Below, piece after piece: positions 5,227-6,866 of a DNA stretch of 6,866 bases. Position 1 is the first letter of the stretch; every line of letters starts with the position of its first letter. The notes beneath the pieces were generated by a model. That model saw nothing but the letters and a program-made list of their open reading frames with translations. It had not been told where the DNA came from and did not search any database. The DNA is taken from positions 1 to 6,866 of the forward strand of contig JACVSD010000089.1 in assembly GCA_014534095.1 (NCBI GenBank). Reading direction: 5' to 3'. Made by a program: the position numbers and the translations under genes. The DNA is from Nitrospiraceae bacterium (GTDB lineage: Bacteria; Nitrospirota; Nitrospiria; Nitrospirales; Nitrospiraceae).

Positions 5227-6866
5227 TGTGTCTCTTCCACTCAGCTTGCTGTTTCTGCTCACCGCCGCCACCGCGTGGGGGCAGGACGTTCCATCCGGAC
5301 GTGCAGAGGTCGTTCATCACCAGCTCGTCGTGGAGCTGGATCCGGCGACGCACGTATTGACGGCTCAGGATGAAGTTACGATTCATGTCCCGGGCGGACT
5401 GAGGACGCTCACCTTTACGCTTGCCCCATCGCTGCACGTTGACTCGGTCGCGTTGGGCGGTCGCCCTCACTCCTCCGGCCGCGTGCAGCCCGGCGCGTCT
5501 CTTCCTTATACCACCGAACAACTCAGGGAACCTTCCACCCAGCGGGTGGTGGTCACGCTGCCGGAGGCCTGGCAACGAGAACGTGCGGTCCTGACCTGGA
5601 CCTATCACGGCGCCATCAACGATCCGCCAACCGAACCGCGGCATCTGCGATTTGTCACGCCGAGCGAAACCGCTGGCCATATCGGACCTGAAGGCGTCTA
5701 TCTCAGCAGTGAAACCCAGTGGTATCCGGACATGCCGGGATCATTCAGCTCGTTCGCGGTCACGGCTGAAGTACCCGCTCAATGGACCGTCGTCACGCAG
5801 GGAACGCTCACCCAGGAGGTTCTGCATGACGGGAAGAACGTGTGCAGCTGGCAGGTGCGGGACCGTTCCGAGGCGCTCACCCTGGTGGCCAATAAGTTTG
5901 TAAGCAAGACTCGTGAATGGCGAGGCCCGGAGGATCAACGGGTGCAGCTCGCGACCTTCTTCTTTCCCGACAACGCTGGTTTGGCCGACGAATATCTGGA
6001 TGCGACGGCGAAGTATCTGGATGCGTATGTATCGTTGTTAGGCCCGTATCCATTTCACAAATTCGCCGTGGTGGAAAACTTTTTTGCCAGCGGGCTGGGC
6101 ATGCCTTCCTTCACGCTCCTCGGCAGTGGAAGCATCAAGCGGCACTACGTGCAGCCGTATGCGCTCGGCCATGAGATTGTCCATTCATGGATTGGAAATT
6201 CTGTGTTCAATCGGTCAGACAGCGGCAATTGGGTTGAAGGGCTCACCACGTATTTGGCGAACTATTACTGGCATGAGTTATCCCATGATGCGCCGCAGGC
6301 GCGGGAGCAGCGGCGGATGATGCTTCAGGGATACAGCCTCTACGTGTCACCGGACCGGGATTATCCGGTGGCACAGTTCGTCCGGAAGAGCGATGAGCAC
6401 GATAACGCCATCGGCTATCAGAAAGCGGCCTTTATCTTCCATCTGCTGCGTCATGAGATCGGGGATGAAACATTCTGGCGCGGGGTCAAGAAGCTCGCGA
6501 CACATTATAAGAGTCGGTCGGCTGATTGGACCAGTCTGGAACAGGTCTTCTCGCAAGAAAGCGGGAAAGACCTCCGGTGGTTTTTCGCTCAGTGGATCGA
6601 ACAGTCGGGTGCACCGGTGATATCACTTGGAGATGTCAGGACCAGCCGTCTGCCGAGCGAAGCGACTGGAGAGCGATGGGAACTCACAACGCAGATCCGA
6701 CAGGCCAGCCGGCCGTTCCGTGTCGCTCTTCCTCTTGAAATTACTATGAATGACAAAATCGAAAGTCGCTGGATCACGATCGATGGCGCGGACACTAGCG
6801 TCAAGTTGCAGCTGCCGGATAGACCGTTACGGGTGCGGCTTGATCCGGAGTGGATGACATTTCGAC
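5213..6866 (+). CDS. Exported M1-like zinc metallopeptidase (3' end outside window)
   Basis: The frame is open from ATG 5213 to the right edge, giving at least 551 residues. A hydrophobic segment (about 8-23, LPLSLLFLLTAATAWG) followed by QDVPS looks like a cleavable signal peptide, although the n-region has no Lys/Arg. An N-terminal beta domain (about 33-250) leads into the catalytic domain. The zinc motif is HEIVH (H320, E321, H324) with third ligand E342 in NWVEGLTTYLANYY, and Y402 in GYQKAAFIFHLLR is a candidate for the catalytic tyrosine. Seventeen residues separate H324 from E342 (18 in classical M1), and the GxMEN exopeptidase motif is replaced by VENFFASGLGMPSFTLLG (287-304). It is therefore M1-like (gluzincin), with uncertain aminopeptidase activity. 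No strong ribosome binding site precedes ATG 5213; GTG 5228 is an alternative. It lies 10 nt after the response regulator gene and probably acts in the periplasm or outside the cell. Confidence 0.85.
   Translation, partial: MSIGNVSLPLSLLFLLTAATAWGQDVPSGRAEVVHHQLVVELDPATHVLTAQDEVTIHVPGGLRTLTFTLAPSLHVDSVALGGRPHSSGRVQPGASLPYTTEQLREPSTQRVVVTLPEAWQRERAVLTWTYHGAINDPPTEPRHLRFVTPSETAGHIGPEGVYLSSETQWYPDMPGSFSSFAVTAEVPAQWTVVTQGTLTQEVLHDGKNVCSWQVRDRSEALTLVANKFVSKTREWRGPEDQRVQLATFFFPDNAGLADEYLDATAKYLDAYVSLLGPYPFHKFAVVENFFASGLGMPSFTLLGSGSIKRHYVQPYALGHEIVHSWIGNSVFNRSDSGNWVEGLTTYLANYYWHELSHDAPQAREQRRMMLQGYSLYVSPDRDYPVAQFVRKSDEHDNAIGYQKAAFIFHLLRHEIGDETFWRGVKKLATHYKSRSADWTSLEQVFSQESGKDLRWFFAQWIEQSGAPVISLGDVRTSRLPSEATGERWELTTQIRQASRPFRVALPLEITMNDKIESRWITIDGADTSVKLQLPDRPLRVRLDPEWMTFR

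Noticed and set aside
5106..5360. 84-aa + strand frame over the end of the response regulator
   Set aside because: It is out of frame with both flanking genes, each of which has clear domain motifs in another frame.
5162..5680. 172-aa open frame on the - strand opposite the response regulator/peptidase junction
   Set aside because: It is antisense to the signal peptide and N-terminal domain of the peptidase, whose frame stays open to the window edge.

Overview
The window reads as a compact bacterial chromosomal segment with every recognisable gene on the + strand. It looks moderately GC-rich (an impression, not computed). The mix of a PilY1-like pilus protein, a phoH-ybeY-ftsY cluster, a stand-alone tandem-receiver response regulator and an exported M1-like metallopeptidase suggests a Gram-negative bacterium. 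The protein style reminds me of Nitrospirota (Nitrospira-like), but that is recollection rather than a search result, so treat the phylum as tentative.

Layout. (1) Positions 2-733: the C-terminal end of a PilY1-type type IV pilus/adhesin protein, whose 5' part lies outside the window. (2) 801-1775: a lipoprotein with a clear lipobox, two Y-x-W-Y-x-N Ig/cadherin-like repeats and a third cadherin/He_PIG-like domain. (3) 1776-1860: a short intergenic region with a plausible extended -10 promoter and an inverted repeat covering the ribosome-binding region of the next gene. (4) 1861-4319: a very tight cluster of phoH/ybeZ, ybeY and ftsY. The phoH stop abuts the ybeY start, and ybeY and ftsY are 2 nt apart. 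(5) 4320-4419: a second short intergenic region with a weak extended -10 promoter candidate. (6) 4420-5202: a response regulator made only of two receiver domains; the first lacks the switch Thr/Ser, and that site is coded by a run of eight Gs. (7) 5213-6866: an exported M1-like zinc metallopeptidase, running off the right edge, with HExxH but no GxMEN motif. Its start codon lies inside a perfect 9-bp-arm inverted repeat.

How they work together. PhoH/YbeZ and YbeY are a known pair in rRNA maturation and ribosome quality control. FtsY is the signal recognition particle receptor that docks ribosomes at the membrane, so the central cluster links ribosome maturation to protein targeting. The PilY1-like protein and the lipoprotein are probably both cell-surface products. 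The response regulator and peptidase are only 10 nt apart and probably share a transcript; no functional link is visible.

There are no tRNA, rRNA, CRISPR, IS or phage signatures. I see no convincing unknown multi-gene system. The more interesting points are small-scale: the REC1 switch-site G run, the hairpin on the peptidase start codon, the non-canonical M1 active site, and the inverted repeat over the phoH ribosome-binding region.
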